Below, in pieces: positions 39,071 through 52,704 of a stretch of 64,000 nt of DNA. Made by a program: the position numbers and the translations under genes. The stretch comes from Parus major. Lineage: Eukaryota > Chordata > Aves > Passeriformes > Paridae. Each line of letters starts with the position of its first letter. The first letter of the stretch is position 1. The notes under the pieces were generated by a model, which searched no databases, was not told the origin of the DNA, and was given only the letters and a program-made list of their open reading frames with translations. The stretch spans positions 5,000,385-5,064,384 of the forward strand of contig NC_031772.1 in the NCBI RefSeq assembly GCF_001522545.3, written 5' to 3'.

Positions 39071-41649
39071 GAGTGTGGAGAGTTATTTCTTTGCAGCAGG
39101 GAACCAAAAGCTAAGGAAGAGCAGAAATGGAATGACTTCTCAGTGTGTTGATTGAGTTAAATTCTTAGGAATATAGAAAACTTAATTTTCAGGCTGATAA
39201 ATTAATATTTTCTGTTGACCTGGAGGACCCCCCACGTCAGGAATATCCATCCCTATGAGACCTCTGGGAGCCAAGTTGAGTGGTCTCTGCTCCTGCCCTC
39301 TTCCTCCTTATTTTCCATTTGTGAGGTCTAAATGAATATTCCTTTTCCATTCCAATTTTGATGAATGGAAGTTCACGTTTATTTAATTTTCATTTAAAAA
39401 AAAATATCCACAACTTCCAGACCATTGGAAACACCCCTTGCATCTCACATCCAAACCCACATTTACTGTGTGGCTACAAGAAGAACCTCCTGGGAAGCAC
39501 TGAAGTTATGTACAGCCTGCCAGGATACAAAGAGAAGGGAAATTAACCTGCTGAGCCTGGGAGATGGCAAATCTAAACTCAGTAAAACATATTTAACTTC
39601 CTTTCATGCCCTACTATCACAGCTCCGTGCAAACAACCTCCCTACAACCCTCTTGGGTGGCTGGGCAGCATCTGGCCTGACTGGTTTTGCTGCCCAGGAG
39701 ATCATTATCCATAAAACACAGGGAAAAAGCTGGGTCACCTGTAGTGCTTCCAGCCAGGACCTGTTCCCTGAGGATTTCATGGAGCACAGCTCCCCTGGAG
39801 CAGAGGGGATGGTCCTGTGCTTGTGGGGCTTCAGAGATATCCTGAGTTTGGGGTTAGCAGGAAAACAACCCTGATTTGTCTTCAGGGATCCATGAGCTGT
39901 TAAAGGAGGAGGAAAAGCAGAGAAACTTCACTCCTCGGAGTGGATCTTCCCTCCAATGGCTCCAGTGGTTAATGAGACTTTATGGATTTATGAATTTATT
40001 TTTTTTTCTGCTGCCTGGTGGCCTTTCATTAAACACTGGCCTCAGAAAGGATCTAATTACTGCAGAGCAAACTAATTAATGATATTGTAATGTGGGCATG
40101 AACACCCAGCAGGATGGGGAAGATTCCTTTCTCTTCTGACTCTGGGACTCATCTGGAGCACATTCAGGAATATTCCTGGAGATGGTGACTCCAAGGTGGA
40201 GAACATGCTGTAACAATTCCAGGAATATACACAAGAGAGCTGTTTTAATTATGTCCCAAATGAGCATCAGAAATGTAAGAAGTTCACATTTAAAGGGAAA
40301 AATAAGAGAAAGCCAAATTTAAAAATTCAAGCCCCTCAGTTCTTCTCTGTGCTCACACACATGGAAGGCACCAAAAGAAGAATTTTTGGTAAAATGTGTT
40401 AAAAGGATTTGGATGAAAAGCCCAAAGCCTTTGTAACTGTGCTGGCAGCACCTGCAAAGTCTCTCAGTTGAAGAAATATCACTGAGAAGAATTTTTTTTA
40501 AGAACACAAAATCTTTTGCTGACATTTAGACAAGTAAATAATCCCAGAGCAAATTAATCACCCTGCAGAACTTGTTTTTAAGGTGAGGTGGGTTATCACA
40601 GCTCAACAGTTCCTGCTCAGGGACCCCAGGGGGGGTTGTGAATTCCAGCTCAAACACTGAGCTTTGGTCCCTTCCATGCTGTTGATTTTTGATGTCACAA
40701 CAAAACCCCACAAACAGAATAATTTCTTGTAAATGCAGCCTTTTAAAAGACTCCTCAACACTGAAAAGGACCTCAGTTCCCTGAATTCTCTTGCATTTGA
40801 AGCATCTCTTGGGCCAAACCTCTGGGCATTCACATTTACTGGCAAAATTGGAGGGGAAAGTTGAACTGTGATTTCATTTTGTTGTTCTCCAGTTCCCCAG
40901 CACGAGAGGAAGGATAAATTCTTCATTCAAAATATCTAAATATTTTAAGTTCAATAGGAGATATTGAATGGATTATGTTAGTATTTTCTTCATTGAAAAC
41001 TTTTGCCCAATATTTCCATTACCAGAAATTTTTCAAAAGGGGGGGTTTTTCAGTTCTCAAATCACACTTGGTAATTTTATTCTGAATATACTTAGTGTCA
41101 AATCAGAAATTTATTCTGCTGTGGGGGCTACCAAGTGATTGCCTTGCTTCAAAACACTTTTTTCATTTCCCTCCCCAACCCAGGAATGTGTCAGCAGTTT
41201 AAATTGACTTGATTTGTTTTCTCCCCAGATTTTCCTGTATTTTGCAGTGAATCAACAACTCTATTCATAGAGCTCATCAAATATCTGCTGCTGCCTCTCC
41301 AAAAAATGCTGAGATCTGGCTCACAAGCCTTTCTGCAGGAGCAGGGATCTCTGCCAAGAGATTCAGGGGAGACACTGCTTGTCTTGGAAACTCCATCCTT
41401 GGAGTTTCAAATTGAGCTCATTTTTGGTGTTTGCTTCAGCTGGATGTCTTTGGTGTCCCTGATCTGTGTGGGCAGCCTGGAGCCGGTCACATCTCAGTTT
41501 GAGATCATTTTTAAGGGTGTTGTGCTACAGGCATGAACTAAATTGCATTTTCCGGGGATAAAATATTGCTTTTGGATTTCCCTGTCAGGGATGAGATTTT
41601 ATGTCCATGTCTCTCCCGGCAGGCAACTCATACAAAATCTACCAGCAGT
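39071..41649. other. Intergenic sequence, nothing recognised
   Basis: High-complexity AT-leaning DNA. ORFs up to 149 codons (39,425-39,874) show no family resemblance or coding bias. No transposon, RNA gene or dense CpG patch is seen. Confidence 0.6.
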
Positions 41650-41950
41650 ATTTTAGGATCACAGAATCCCAGAATGGTTTGGTTTGGAAAAGGCCTTAAA
41701 TTCCAGCCTCACTCCCTGCCATGGGCAGGGGCACCTTCCACTAGCCCAGGTTGTTTTAAACCCTGTCCAACCCGGCCTTGGACACTCCCAGGGATGGGGC
41801 AACCACATCTTCTATGGAAAATCTATTCCAGGGCTTCCCCACCCTCACAGCCAGGAGTTCCTTCCCATTATCCCACCTGACCTTGCCCTCTGGCAGAGGG
41901 AAGCCTTTCCCCTTGTCCTGTCACTCCTGGGCAGCTCAGACTGGAAATTC
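41650..41950 (-). mobile_element. CR1 LINE 3' fragment
   Basis: Antisense CR1 tail: ggatcacagaatcccagaat, ctgccatgggcaggggcacc, ccttggacactcccagggat, extending to ccccttgtcctgtcactcct, which makes it one of the longer 3' pieces in the window. Confidence 0.88.
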
Positions 41951-44034
41951 CTGTTTCGCAGAGCCTGAAGCCCTGTGTGCACAAACATTTGGTTTTTCCC
42001 AAGCAGAGACTCAGATTTAGGGGCTGTTCCTGGCTGGGATGGCAGAGCTCTCATGATGGGAGAGAAAGGAGAGGGATTTGTAGCAATTTTTTATCCTCAC
42101 CGTGTTCCCATCACACCATGGGAATGACGGATTCGTCACAGCCTGCCAGGATCCCACAGTGGCACTGGGTGGTGAATCAAGGAGAGCTTCTCCAGGGATG
42201 ATTTGGTGCCTAAGTGCTGTTTGCAAAGCTCCAGGTGAGATCCAGGGGACAGCTGGATGTTGTCCCTGGCAATCTGCATGGCTGGAGCTCCCTGAGCCTC
42301 GGGAATGAGTCACACCCAGGGATGGGACAGCAGTGACATCCACGGGATGGCTGCTCTGGCTTTGCCTGGAAACGGGGTCAGAGTCACCTTTGCACCCACA
42401 GTGATCACCAAGGCTTTAAACAGCCCCAAATTCGAGTTCTGGTGCAATCCTCACATCACAAGATGTTTTTAATTTGGCTTCACACAACATATCCACCCCT
42501 CTGGGCTCTGTGACCTGGATCAACTTCTGCCTCTCTAAAATTGGGCTTTGTTTTAATGATTTTGTCAATCTGTGTGCACTGCAACATCTCCATGGAGTCT
42601 TGGATAACCTTTCACTCTGAATACAAAGTTTTTCGGGCTGGATTAACACTGAGAGGCAAAAAATTGACCGTTCAAGCCTAGCAAATGGGTCAAGCTGAAC
42701 TTTGCTGTATCAAATACACTTTAACGAGAGTTTTCTCTCCTGTTTGTAATGGCACAGAGCCATTTGTGATGAGGAGCTGTTCTACAGCTCAAATGTTCTG
42801 TCTGGCTTGCAGGAGTCTGTCTCCAAGACAGATCCTGTGGTGCTTGGTTTTATGGGAGAAGGAGGTGGCCTCTCTGTCCTCCAGGAAAGGCCCAGTATTT
42901 TTTATTCTTCACAAAATTATGGTGACTGAATGACATCATTTCCCTCATGCTCCTCAACAGTGAATCCTATTTCCCAAATATTAGCACAGCAATAAACCTG
43001 AGACCTGTAGAAAGCTTTGGAGCCATCGGCTGACAGCGAGTGAAATCCTGGCGGTGACTTCCAAATGGAATCGTGGGCAGAAAGCACCAAATGGGAGCAG
43101 CCAGAGTCATAAATCACAATTGTTAACTGGCATCATTATTTGGGCCACAAAGAACAGTTTTTACTTGTCTTTATTTTTTAACAGAGATGTGAATCAAACA
43201 TGAAGTGGGAAAACTGGAAGAGTTGTTTCCAAGAGAGGTTTTCAAGAGTGGTTTTCAGGAGTGGTTTTCAAGAGCAATCCTCTTCCTGCTCTCTGGGTGA
43301 CACGGTGAAAACCTTTGCTGCCTTTTTGTCCCCAAGCCATATCCTTCAGAGGATGAATATTCCTGCATTTAATTCTTAATTCTTAATGATGTTATGCAAA
43401 TGGAAAGAGAAATAATTGTGTCAGTGCCTCTCTGAGGTGAGGGTACAATGGTTTTCCATGGCTTTCCACACTAGGATGGCATAACTGCAATAAAATTGTT
43501 TTACTCATTGCTTTACACTCAGCTCAACTCTAAACCAGCTCCTTTTTAAATCATTTACTCATTTTCTTTTTATATGGAGCCTGCTTCTGGAGGCTTCAGA
43601 ATAACTGAAGTGGAGAATATTAGGAATAGAGGAGCAGGGAAGATAAACACTCTTGAGAGCAGCGTACAAATGTGGCTCGTTCAGTGCTGGAACAGGAACA
43701 TTCAGGCACTTTTTTTCCAAAAGAAGCAATTAGCAATTTTTAAATAGCTGTATTATGTGGCTGCAAAAACTCCTTGTGTTCACTGCCATGAGGAATGGAT
43801 GAGGTTTATTCACCACAACAAAAAGGATTTTATTGAAAACAGGGAACAGATAGAAGACCTGAAACCCAAACTTTTGTTGGAAGTTAATGGCTGTAGAATC
43901 TGAGTGGAGAAGGGAGCTGGGTTGGTTAAGGTGAACAGCAGATATCCCCAGGTTTGCTACAGGAATTTTTTTAAGTTTCAATGGTTCTTGCCCCAGCATC
44001 CTCAGAGCTGAAATATTTCCTGGTTTATTATTTC
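41951..44034. other. Intergenic sequence with a short tandem repeat and an octamer
   Basis: No gene supported. 43,233-43,271 has a 13-bp unit (gagtggttttcaa) three times. A perfect ATGCAAAT octamer lies at 43,394-43,401. The remainder is high-complexity sequence. Confidence 0.6.
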
Positions 44035-44260
44035 AGTATAGAGTCCTAGGATGGTTTGGGTTGGAAGAGACCTTAAATCCCATCCTATTCCAGCCCTGCC
44101 ATGGGCACCTCCCACTATCCCAGGCTGCTCCAAGCCCCATCCAGCCTGGCCTTGGATGCTGCCAGGGATGGGGCAGCCCCAGCTTCTCTGGGCACCCTGT
44201 GCCAGGGCCTCCCACCCTCACAGGAAAGATCTGGTGGCTGGAAACCATCAGCAGTGCAGA
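44035..44260 (-). mobile_element. CR1 LINE 3' fragment
   Basis: Antisense CR1 tail: gagtcctaggatggtttggg, caggctgctccaagccccat, gggcaccctgtgccagggcc. Confidence 0.87.
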
Positions 44261-44344
44261 ACTGTGAAATTCCTAACCCACACCTTTAGGAATGGTTTGG
44301 ATTCAGCTCTATCCATAACAGCTGCAGGAAAGCCAAATCCCAGC

Positions 44345-44490
44345 CAGGGTGACTGGAAGGACCGTGGGACTCATCCAGTCCAGCATCCCGCGAGCCCAGG
44401 TCAGCTGGGGCTTTGCTCAGCCACATCTTAACAACCTTCAGGGATGGAGCCCTCAGTCTCTGGGAAATCACCCAGTCTGTTAAAGAAATT
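44345..44490 (-). mobile_element. Second, older CR1-like fragment
   Basis: Antisense sequence resembling a different CR1 subfamily tail: gactcatccagtccagcatc, gccacatcttaacaaccttc, agggatggagccctcagtct. More diverged than the neighbour at 44,035. Confidence 0.6.
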
Positions 44491-45739
44491 TCTATTCCAT
44501 TTGGTGGATATTGGGAAAACTGAAGTGCAGGTTGGCTGTAACGTGGGACCTGCAACGCTTCCTCTAATTTTGCTCCATTTTCTTGCATTTTAACCATGCC
44601 TTGTCAACGTTCAGAAATGTAAATAGGAACTGAGGCAGATGTGCCTCAGTCTAGGATAGAAAATCAGTATTTTGTCCTTTTGTCTCTGAACTGTTGAGGA
44701 AGCTCTGGGAGAGGATTGTGGACGTGACCCAGCAGATCTGCTCTGCCGTGGAACATGGGCCCGCTCTCTTGTGCTGCCTCAGAATAGAGTTTAAAAGAAA
44801 TAATTCTTATTTCCATACTGAGTCATTGCTGGCACTTTGTTGAGTGAGTGAATTTCATTTCAGCTGGTGGTGAATTGGGGACAGGTGCAGAGGATCAGCT
44901 TTTTGTTTTCCGAGCAGATGCAAGGATGGGGGGAGAGAAACGTGGTTCTCCTCCATAAAGCAGCCACAGAATAATGGCAAATTAAGACTAAAGCATTTCT
45001 GATGAATAAAGGCAGAAGCACAAAGTTCCAGAAGAAAATGCATTCCACAAAAAAACTGAAGTTTCCAAACTTGCAAAATATGTATTTGTTACAAAGCCAG
45101 ATATTTATCATTTGTTTTAGTGGGTTTGAAACATCTCATGGAATCATTTAGATTGGAAATTATGCAGCTGGAGGAGCAGAAGGTGGATGAAGTCACCCAG
45201 CCCAGCACACCCTGGTCCCAGGTAGGTGGGAGGTGCAGACCTCACCCAGCACCTTGGACCCAGACTCCACAGGCATTTCTCATCAATTCATTGTAATCTG
45301 CTTTTCCACACTTATACCATTATTAAAAGTGTTTTGGGGTGATTTGGGCCTGTTGCTTTATTATTTAAATGGTTATTTCTCAGTTAGAAAAGGCTACAAT
45401 AGAAGTCTTCAACAATTTCAAAGCTCTGTCTCGAGAAAAGTGATGTAGTGAATAAAATCAACTATGAAATATTTGATTAACTGATTAGATTTCATTTTTA
45501 AACACCAGCAAAGCTGCAAGATACTTTTCAGTGTCAGACAGTGAATCCTCCTGGCTTTGGGGGCAGCAAATTTTGGGGCAGGCTGATGTACAGGCACAGT
45601 CTTTGGAGTGAAAGAAAACCTGAGTGGTGATTTCAGCAGAGCTCCACCCCAAGGGTCCATATCCTGCCTATGTTTATCCTTCCAGGGATAAGCTTTGAGC
45701 TGTAATTCCACCCCAGCTCGGCAGTTTCATAGTTTTTCA
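44491..45739. other. Intergenic sequence
   Basis: Nothing firmly recognised. A short stretch at about 45,135-45,165 (tggaatcatttagattggaa) resembles the start of an antisense CR1 tail but does not continue. Confidence 0.5.
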
Positions 45740-46330
45740 TCGTTTTCCATCGTTTCCAGCCAGCCACAGCCGCGTCCCGAGCTCCTCTCCCGTGTAGTGA
45801 CAACACAAGGAACCACTTGGCAACTCCAGGGATGCTCCTGAGGCTCCTCCAGCCCGTCCGCGGCTTCCAGGGATTTGTGTCTCCAGCGGGGAGGACACAA
45901 GGAATAATTTACGTGTGGGGTCCCACGGGCTCCTCCTGGAGCAGCCCCGGCAGATGGATCCCTCCGGGGAGCTCCAAACCCCTGGCTCAGCCTCCTCCTG
46001 AGCCGGGGGATGGGAGCGGCTGCTCGGCAGGGAGGGGATGGATGCTGCAGCCACCTCCTCCCGGCTCCTCGTGTCCATGGCCCTGTGCCCGTGGATGCTC
46101 CTGCAGGTGGGAAAGACCTGGGCAGGTCTGAGGATGCGTTTTAGAGGAGGAAAAGCGCCAGGGAGAGGAAGGAAGCGAGGCGCCGGGGGCGGCTGCAGGG
46201 AGGCTGCAGGCTCTGCTCGCAGGGAGTGAAGGGCTGAGATCCTGCCTCGGGAATTCGGCTGCACCATCCCGGACAGTGTCCAGGGAGCTGGAGCCATCCC
46301 CGAGCCGGCAGCAGAGACACCCTGTGCCAA
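45740..46330. promoter_or_regulatory. Orphan GC/CpG-rich patch
   Basis: About 590 bases of GC-rich sequence with many CpGs (for example cccgtccgcggcttccag) standing out from AT-rich surroundings. It has a 197-codon open frame on the minus strand with no recognisable domain, most likely a product of base composition. It could be an unannotated promoter or an island-type enhancer. Confidence 0.35.
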
Positions 46331-46570
46331 TTAACACCCAGAGAGGAGTGATTACGGTGGGTTAATTAACCCGTGAGCGAAGGCGCATCCCGGCTCTGCC
46401 TTTGCCCGTGGCCGCGTTCCAGAGCGGAGCTCAGCTCATCCCGGACTGGCTCATTCCCACCAGCCCCCAGCCTAATTAAAGGGCTTGATGTGCACTAATG
46501 GCTGCGCTAATTAAATGTTGCTGTTTATCATTAAATAATGAGGCTCATTAGCATAGGCTGTGCAGCGAGA
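46331..46570. promoter_or_regulatory. Cluster of homeodomain-type TAATTA sites
   Basis: TTAATTAA at 46,362-46,369 and TAATTA at 46,473-46,478 and 46,508-46,513, with further ATTA cores (tttatcattaaataatgagg, ctcattagcata) to 46,560, next to a CpG-rich patch. The pattern is that of a developmental enhancer; function is inferred. Confidence 0.35.
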
Positions 46571-49500
46571 GCTCGTGGCTGAGCTCCACTGCCCGGCTCT
46601 GCCCAGGAAACCTGGAGCTCCCTGCTCCAAAACCGGATCCACGGCCAAATCTAAATCCATGTTGTTTATTTTTTATTTTTCCCCAGCATATTAAAGCATT
46701 TTGACTTGTTTAGCCATTAGAATTTTAAATGGGGACCATTTGAACAGGCTGTGGAGGAAACATCCATCTGCTGGCTGGTTTGGGTCACTATTGATCCCTT
46801 CAGTGCTCCAGAGGCACGGGGAAAATCTGATATCGAGCACATTCCCAAAGGGAACATTTTTGCATGTGTACAAAGCTAAATTGATTACAAGACTGCAGCC
46901 AGCACTGCAAAAATTGCACTTGAAAAACAGCCCTGAAAAATTTCGGGTGGTTGTTTTGCTGGTGCACCACAGAACAATGTTTTTTGTGTCATTTCTGCAC
47001 CATAATTCTCAAATTTCCTGAACTAAGCAGAATATTAAAGAGCAGAGTATTAAAGACTCATATCCACTGAAATATTCACGATATAAAATCTTTACACATC
47101 CCCAACATTAATTTAAAACATTCCAGCAGTTGGGTCAAAATAAAAACTGGGAAAAAAAAAAACCCAAAACACATTTCAGGGCTGAAAATCCAACTTGTTT
47201 TCACCACTCAGTTGCAGATATCCCTGGTGAATCAGAGAGTCCTTTTTAATCCTCATTTTATATAATTTTTTTATCAGAGGGGCCAGCTGGGATCACTGTG
47301 GTTAAAGATTACCAACATTTCCATTACCATCATTTTATAGCTTGGCCACAAACATCCCTCAGAACTGAGCTGGTCCAAGGCTTTGCTTAGGAAGAAATTT
47401 TCACCTTCAAAACTTTGAGTGACTTAAGAACCATTAAGGAGGGCAAAAGAAAAAAAAATAAAAAGTTTAATTTTCCTCACAGTAGATGTTTTTTTTCAGC
47501 CTTCATACCATGGAAGTCTGGTTGTAATGGACACTGCTCCCTCCTATTTGCTTGTTTTCTTGGAATATAGCTTTGTACCAAGGGTAAAACAGGGCAAAAA
47601 TGGGATTTTTTTTTGGTGGTAGGTTTGTTTCTGGGATGGGGTTTGTGCTTGTGCTCCTGCAGAAGGGCAGAATTGGGATTTTCCCCGCGTGTGATGCTTT
47701 CCCCTCTCTGTTAACAATGAAATAAAGCCTGGAAACTGCACTGAAAGAGGGAGAACAGGGAGTGATGAGAACCCAAGCAAATGCCCTTTTGCTGGATACA
47801 ATGGGATAATTTTATTCATAAAATGGCAAATAATTTCCATGCTGGAAAGCATTTTGCTCTTTCCTAGCAGGGAAACAATGGACACAATTCACACAAACAC
47901 CAAGGAAAACACATTTGAAGGCAGAGAGAGCTCTGGAGGCTCCGTGTGAGTGTGGTAAATGCTCCTTTAATTCCACATCCAGCCCCGGAGCTCCCACAGG
48001 GATCATTGCCACACATGATGCCGTGCCCTGGATCAATAGGTTAAAGCTTCCTCATCACTTTGTAGCAGTGGGTGAAATAAAGCTTATTTTTAGCTCTGAA
48101 ACCACCTTTGTGCTGTGGTATCCGAGAGGGAGGAGCTCCCTGGGACCTGTTGGAGTTGAAATTCTTTCCTGCTGGTGTGTTAGCAGAGTTATCTCCATGT
48201 GAGCATCAGACAAGGGGTTTGACCCTGATCTACTCATTTCCCATTAGGGGAGCCCATTGAAGGAGATTAGAAGCCAACTCAAAGTGCATAAATCATTCCT
48301 CTTGCTACTGAGAGCCAGGAAAATAAGAGAAAATAATTTAATTCATCCCTCAGCGAGGAATTCCAGGTCCTGAGGTCATCTGTGTCAGGCAAATATTCAG
48401 GAAATATTCATCCACATTAATACCTGGACAATGCCAGGATGCCCAGGAAAATCCCATCTCCTGGCAGCACCTGGGACCTCACCAAGAAGATAAAAATATT
48501 AGAATTAGAAAAAAAATCAAACTAACTAAAATTACAATTAAAGTTAAAATAAAAATTAAATTTAAAATTTCAATTAAAATTAATGTTATTCCTGGCAGGG
48601 AAGGAGATAAGGTGTTAAATAAGCCTGGCAAGGGATGCAGAGCTGTAGCACATCCAGGGGTTCACATCTGGAAGAGCTCAGATGGGACATGAGGTTTGTG
48701 GGAATCAGTGGCATGGCATCCATGGATCTATGATAAAATACAATATTTCATAAATAAAAATATCTTCTACCGAGTGCTGCTCACAAGGTCCCACCTGAAA
48801 CTGATCCTTCTGAGCAGATTTTTGGGAAGACTGGGAAGAAAGGTTGTGATGAAAATTACATTGATTTCTTATTTAAAATAGACTTTCTTGGGGTTTTGTC
48901 TCCGTGCTGACTCTGTGTGTGTGTGGGGTTTTATTCTTTCATTAAATAAAAACCTAATGAAAATAAGGATCTATAAAGTTGGAGGGTGGGAATGACTGTG
49001 CTGCCTCTGGAGAGAGGCTGTTAGCTCTGTCTGAGGTATTTTATTACTGAGAGCTGCAAAACCACTCCTTTGCTTGCAAAACCAGCTACATTTCAGTTTG
49101 GTAGCTTTTGGGGGAGGACTGTGATTAACTGAGAAGTCAATTTTCTGCGTTTTCTGTACAATTCAAAATGCAGAAAACACAAATTCAAATTATATCCAAG
49201 TTAAATTCAAACCTGAAAAAGGCTCTTTTTGCTTACACAGAAACAGCCTGAACCACCCCTGGCGCTGCCACATGCAGGAGCTCTCCTCTTAATGTGTTTT
49301 TCCCAAGATTTGGCAAAAAACCAAATTTCTCTAGGGTTTTCCTTTATCCACACATCACATTCCTGCATCCTGGTAAAATTTGCTCAGAGCCATTCAGCTC
49401 CAGGAGATGAGGACACCAAACACCTGAGTGTGAAGAATATCAGGCAGACAAAACATGAGAGTCAGGATTGCTCTGGCTGGTGTTCTCCTGGGTATCCAGA

Positions 49501-52500
49501 AGGCTCAGGGAATTCAGGAGGAAATTCCACAGGAAGTTTTGTGCCAGGTTTTGCTGTGGCTGCCTCCTCCACTGCTGTTCCATGTCACCATTTTATGGAG
49601 CACACGGAATATTCGTGGATTCATTATTTCCACCTCTATTTCCCCCAGGAGCCGACAGAAAACTTCATTATTTTTTTAATTTAACTCACTAGAAATACTG
49701 AAAATTGCTTTGAGCAGCCAAGGCTGTATCTAAAATACAACAAGCAAGCTCTGCTGTACATAAAATACAAAAAACTCTTGCTCTGGTCCAGTTCTCTGTG
49801 TGCTTGGTGAAACAGTGGAATACTGAATAAAATCCCCCTTAATTTTAATGGCTTAAAATCCCCCTTCATTATGGAGTAACATGTTTAAGAACCCTTGTTT
49901 TGTACCAAAACCTTAAAAACTGTCAGGGAGAATATTAAATTCTGCAGCAGGACTTTGCTGCCTGGGTTTTCTCTTTTTTCCAGCTCCAGGTTCCAAATGG
50001 GTGTGCAGATCCCAGGATCTTGGCCCTGGAGATGAATGGGATGGATGGAATGAGATGGAATGGAGGAGATCCAGTGGTCGAAATCCTGCTGCTGCCTGTT
50101 CCATTCATCACCATCAGCAGGGATGCTGCTCTGCCTGATGGATTTTTTGATCCATAATTGGATGAAAAGTGGGTATTAAAGAGAATATTTCAGGCTGCTG
50201 AAGCCACTGCCCTGGGTAGCCTGGAAGAGGAAAAAAAAGACAGTGTTAATTGAGGAATTCCCAATTAGAGGGTCAGCAGAGCTGCATGGAAAGGAGGAGG
50301 GAGAGGGAGGAGGCTGAGATTACAGAGCAGTAATGCTCTGAGTAATCCAGCACATTGGGGATGCTGGGCTGGAAAACCAGGAGTAGATGGCACCAGTTTT
50401 TCCATGAGGATGGAGACAGGACAGCCCAGTGACAGCACAACACTGTCTGGATCATATTTCAGAGCAGGAAAAATTGTGAAGATGGAAAGAATGATGTGGC
50501 TTATGGAGGTGGTTTATGAATAATTACAGTTTACAGGCTTTAAAAAGTCCCATCCCAGCAGATCCAGGCACAAGGCTGCAGCCTCAGCCCTTCAAGGTGG
50601 GAGCAGCCACATGGAGCTGAAATGGGGACAGAAATGCCACTCCAGAGAGTTAAACAGAAAATTCCCAGCTTTGGAAAAACCCAGGAAAGCCCTGGGGCAG
50701 GCTGGCTGCTCCCACACCCAGAGCTCATTCCATGTCCTGCCAGGCTGGACTTCCTCCTGCTCCAACCCATCTGTCGTGATTTTATCACCACAGACTTCAA
50801 ATGAGTTGGATTTCTCCTGAATCAATCCCCAATTAATTACCTCGGCTGAACATTGTACAAAGGACCAATTTTTATCTCTTTCCCTGCCCATGTGACTGAT
50901 AAACTGGTAATGGAAATCTTTGCCTTCAGGCAGAGGAACGACGGCAGCCGTGTCTTCTGCTGCCTATAAAAGCCAGAAAAACTCAGAGATATTGCTCTCC
51001 TTTTCCCATTTTCCATTTTTTATAGACAACTGCATCCAATCAGTCGTAACAAATGTCTTCTCTAGGCTCCTTGTATATTTTTTAAAGGTCTGACTGGTGA
51101 AACTCCTGAAGGGAGCAATGGGAATACGGCTGTAAAAGGGCAATTAGTGAGAAGCAACACTCATTTATGATTTTTTAATAATTTCTATGAAATGGTGCGA
51201 GTCATTTTACTGAAACCTGCTTATTTGTCTTGCATTGACCTCACTGGAAGCACTCATCTTGCTAAATTGACCAGCAAGCCACATTTATTGGAGTCATTTA
51301 AACGGGGAAATATCGAGTGACTTATAAAATGCAGAAGCTGGAGATGAGGATTCACATTTGTAGAATCTCATCTTTCTGCCACTGGTTAAACCCAGCCACT
51401 TTAAAAGCAGCAGATTGTGAGTCACAAGCCTGTGGGAAACAGAGAAAATCCATCCAAAGTCTGGAATATTTGTGGTGTTAGGAGGGACAGCACCAGGATT
51501 TGGCCACCACGGAGCAGCTGGAGGAGGAAGGAAGGAAGAGGAGCTGCCCTCCAAGGGTCTCCAGCCAGCAGGACTTTTTCCACCAAGTAAAAGGATGGAG
51601 AATCTTTGTCTCTCCTGTTTTCCTGAGAGAAATCTGCCAGTTGTGTCTTGCAGTGAATTTTATCAATTGATGAAGCCATTTCCCCTGGAGAGCAAACCAT
51701 CCTCCCCTCGCTGGGACATGCCCAGGAGATGGGCTGTGTTTTGATGTTTGGGTTTGCTCCTTCCTCCTCCCTCGGCTCTTCCCGGTTCTCCCTTCTCCTC
51801 CTGACTCATAAATAATTGAGCTGTACAGAACAGTCAGAATCTACCCAGATCTTCTTACAAAAGAAGGTATTCTCCACTGGAACAACCAGTGCAATTGCAG
51901 CTCCATTTTATTATTTGATCTCTTTGTTGTTTATAGTGTAAATAAGGAAGACTGGGATTTGGGAGCTGCCTCCCAAAAACCTCTGTTAAAAAGGAAATCA
52001 GGTTATTTTGCTTGGCTGCTATAAATACTTCATGGAAATGTCTACTCTGTCAAAGAGAATGTGAATTTGCTGAGTGTTGAAAGGAGCTGCAGAAATGCAC
52101 ATTAAAGATTCACAACCCAGCCCAGGCTTCATTCAGGAGAGGTTTTCTCATGATTTTTTCAGTTGATGGGATTCTTCACAGACATGAGAATATTTGTATC
52201 TTCCTTTGACTAAAAAGCTGCTTTAAAGCACAGCTTGATGGTCTTATTCAAACAGAGGTGACATTCAAAGCTGGCAATTAAGGACTCAGGGTTTTGGCCA
52301 AGGCATCACATCTCTGCTGCTGAAATATTCTGTGCTCGGTTCTGGCACTGGGTTTGGTGAGGAGCAAACTCTGGATCTGAGCTCTGCACGTCACCTCAGG
52401 TGCCTTGTGCCTTGTGCTGAGCTTCTCCATGTCCTCCTCATTGAATCAGAAATTAAATAGCCCGGAAATCACAGAATCCCAGGATTTCTGCATTATTTTC

Positions 52501-52569
52501 CACCCTGTTGGTTGTGGGGGGGATATGTGGGGTCAATCAGCCAAATGGCCCGTGAGGTTTTAAATTGTA
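46571..52569. other. Intergenic sequence, high complexity
   Basis: No gene or transposon supported. 48,490-48,590 is an AT-rich aattaaa-type simple tract. 50,840-51,420 is repeat-free sequence with many short AT-rich motifs, a candidate conserved noncoding element. ORFs such as 49,229-49,684 have no recognisable product. Confidence 0.55.
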
Positions 52570-52704
52570 TTCCAGCTGATTTGGTTGGACTTGGAACAAC
52601 CTGGGATAGTGAAAGGTGTCCCTGCCCATGGCAGGGAATGGAATGAGGTGAGCTTCAAGGTCCCTTCCAACCCAAACCACTCTGGGATTCTGGGATTCTC
52701 TCCT
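52570..52704 (+). mobile_element. CR1 LINE 3' terminal fragment
   Basis: Sense CR1 end only: cttggaacaacctgggatag, gtccctgcccatggcaggga, ttccaacccaaaccactctg, then a TGGGATTC repeat tail. Confidence 0.8.

Noticed and set aside
39425..39874. 149-codon + ORF
   Set aside because: No family resemblance; ordinary intergenic composition.
45737..46330. 197-codon minus-strand ORF
   Set aside because: Pro/Ser/Arg-rich in CpG-rich DNA, no recognisable domain or splice context.
49229..49684. 151-codon + ORF
   Set aside because: No recognisable product or coding bias; length within chance for 64 kb.
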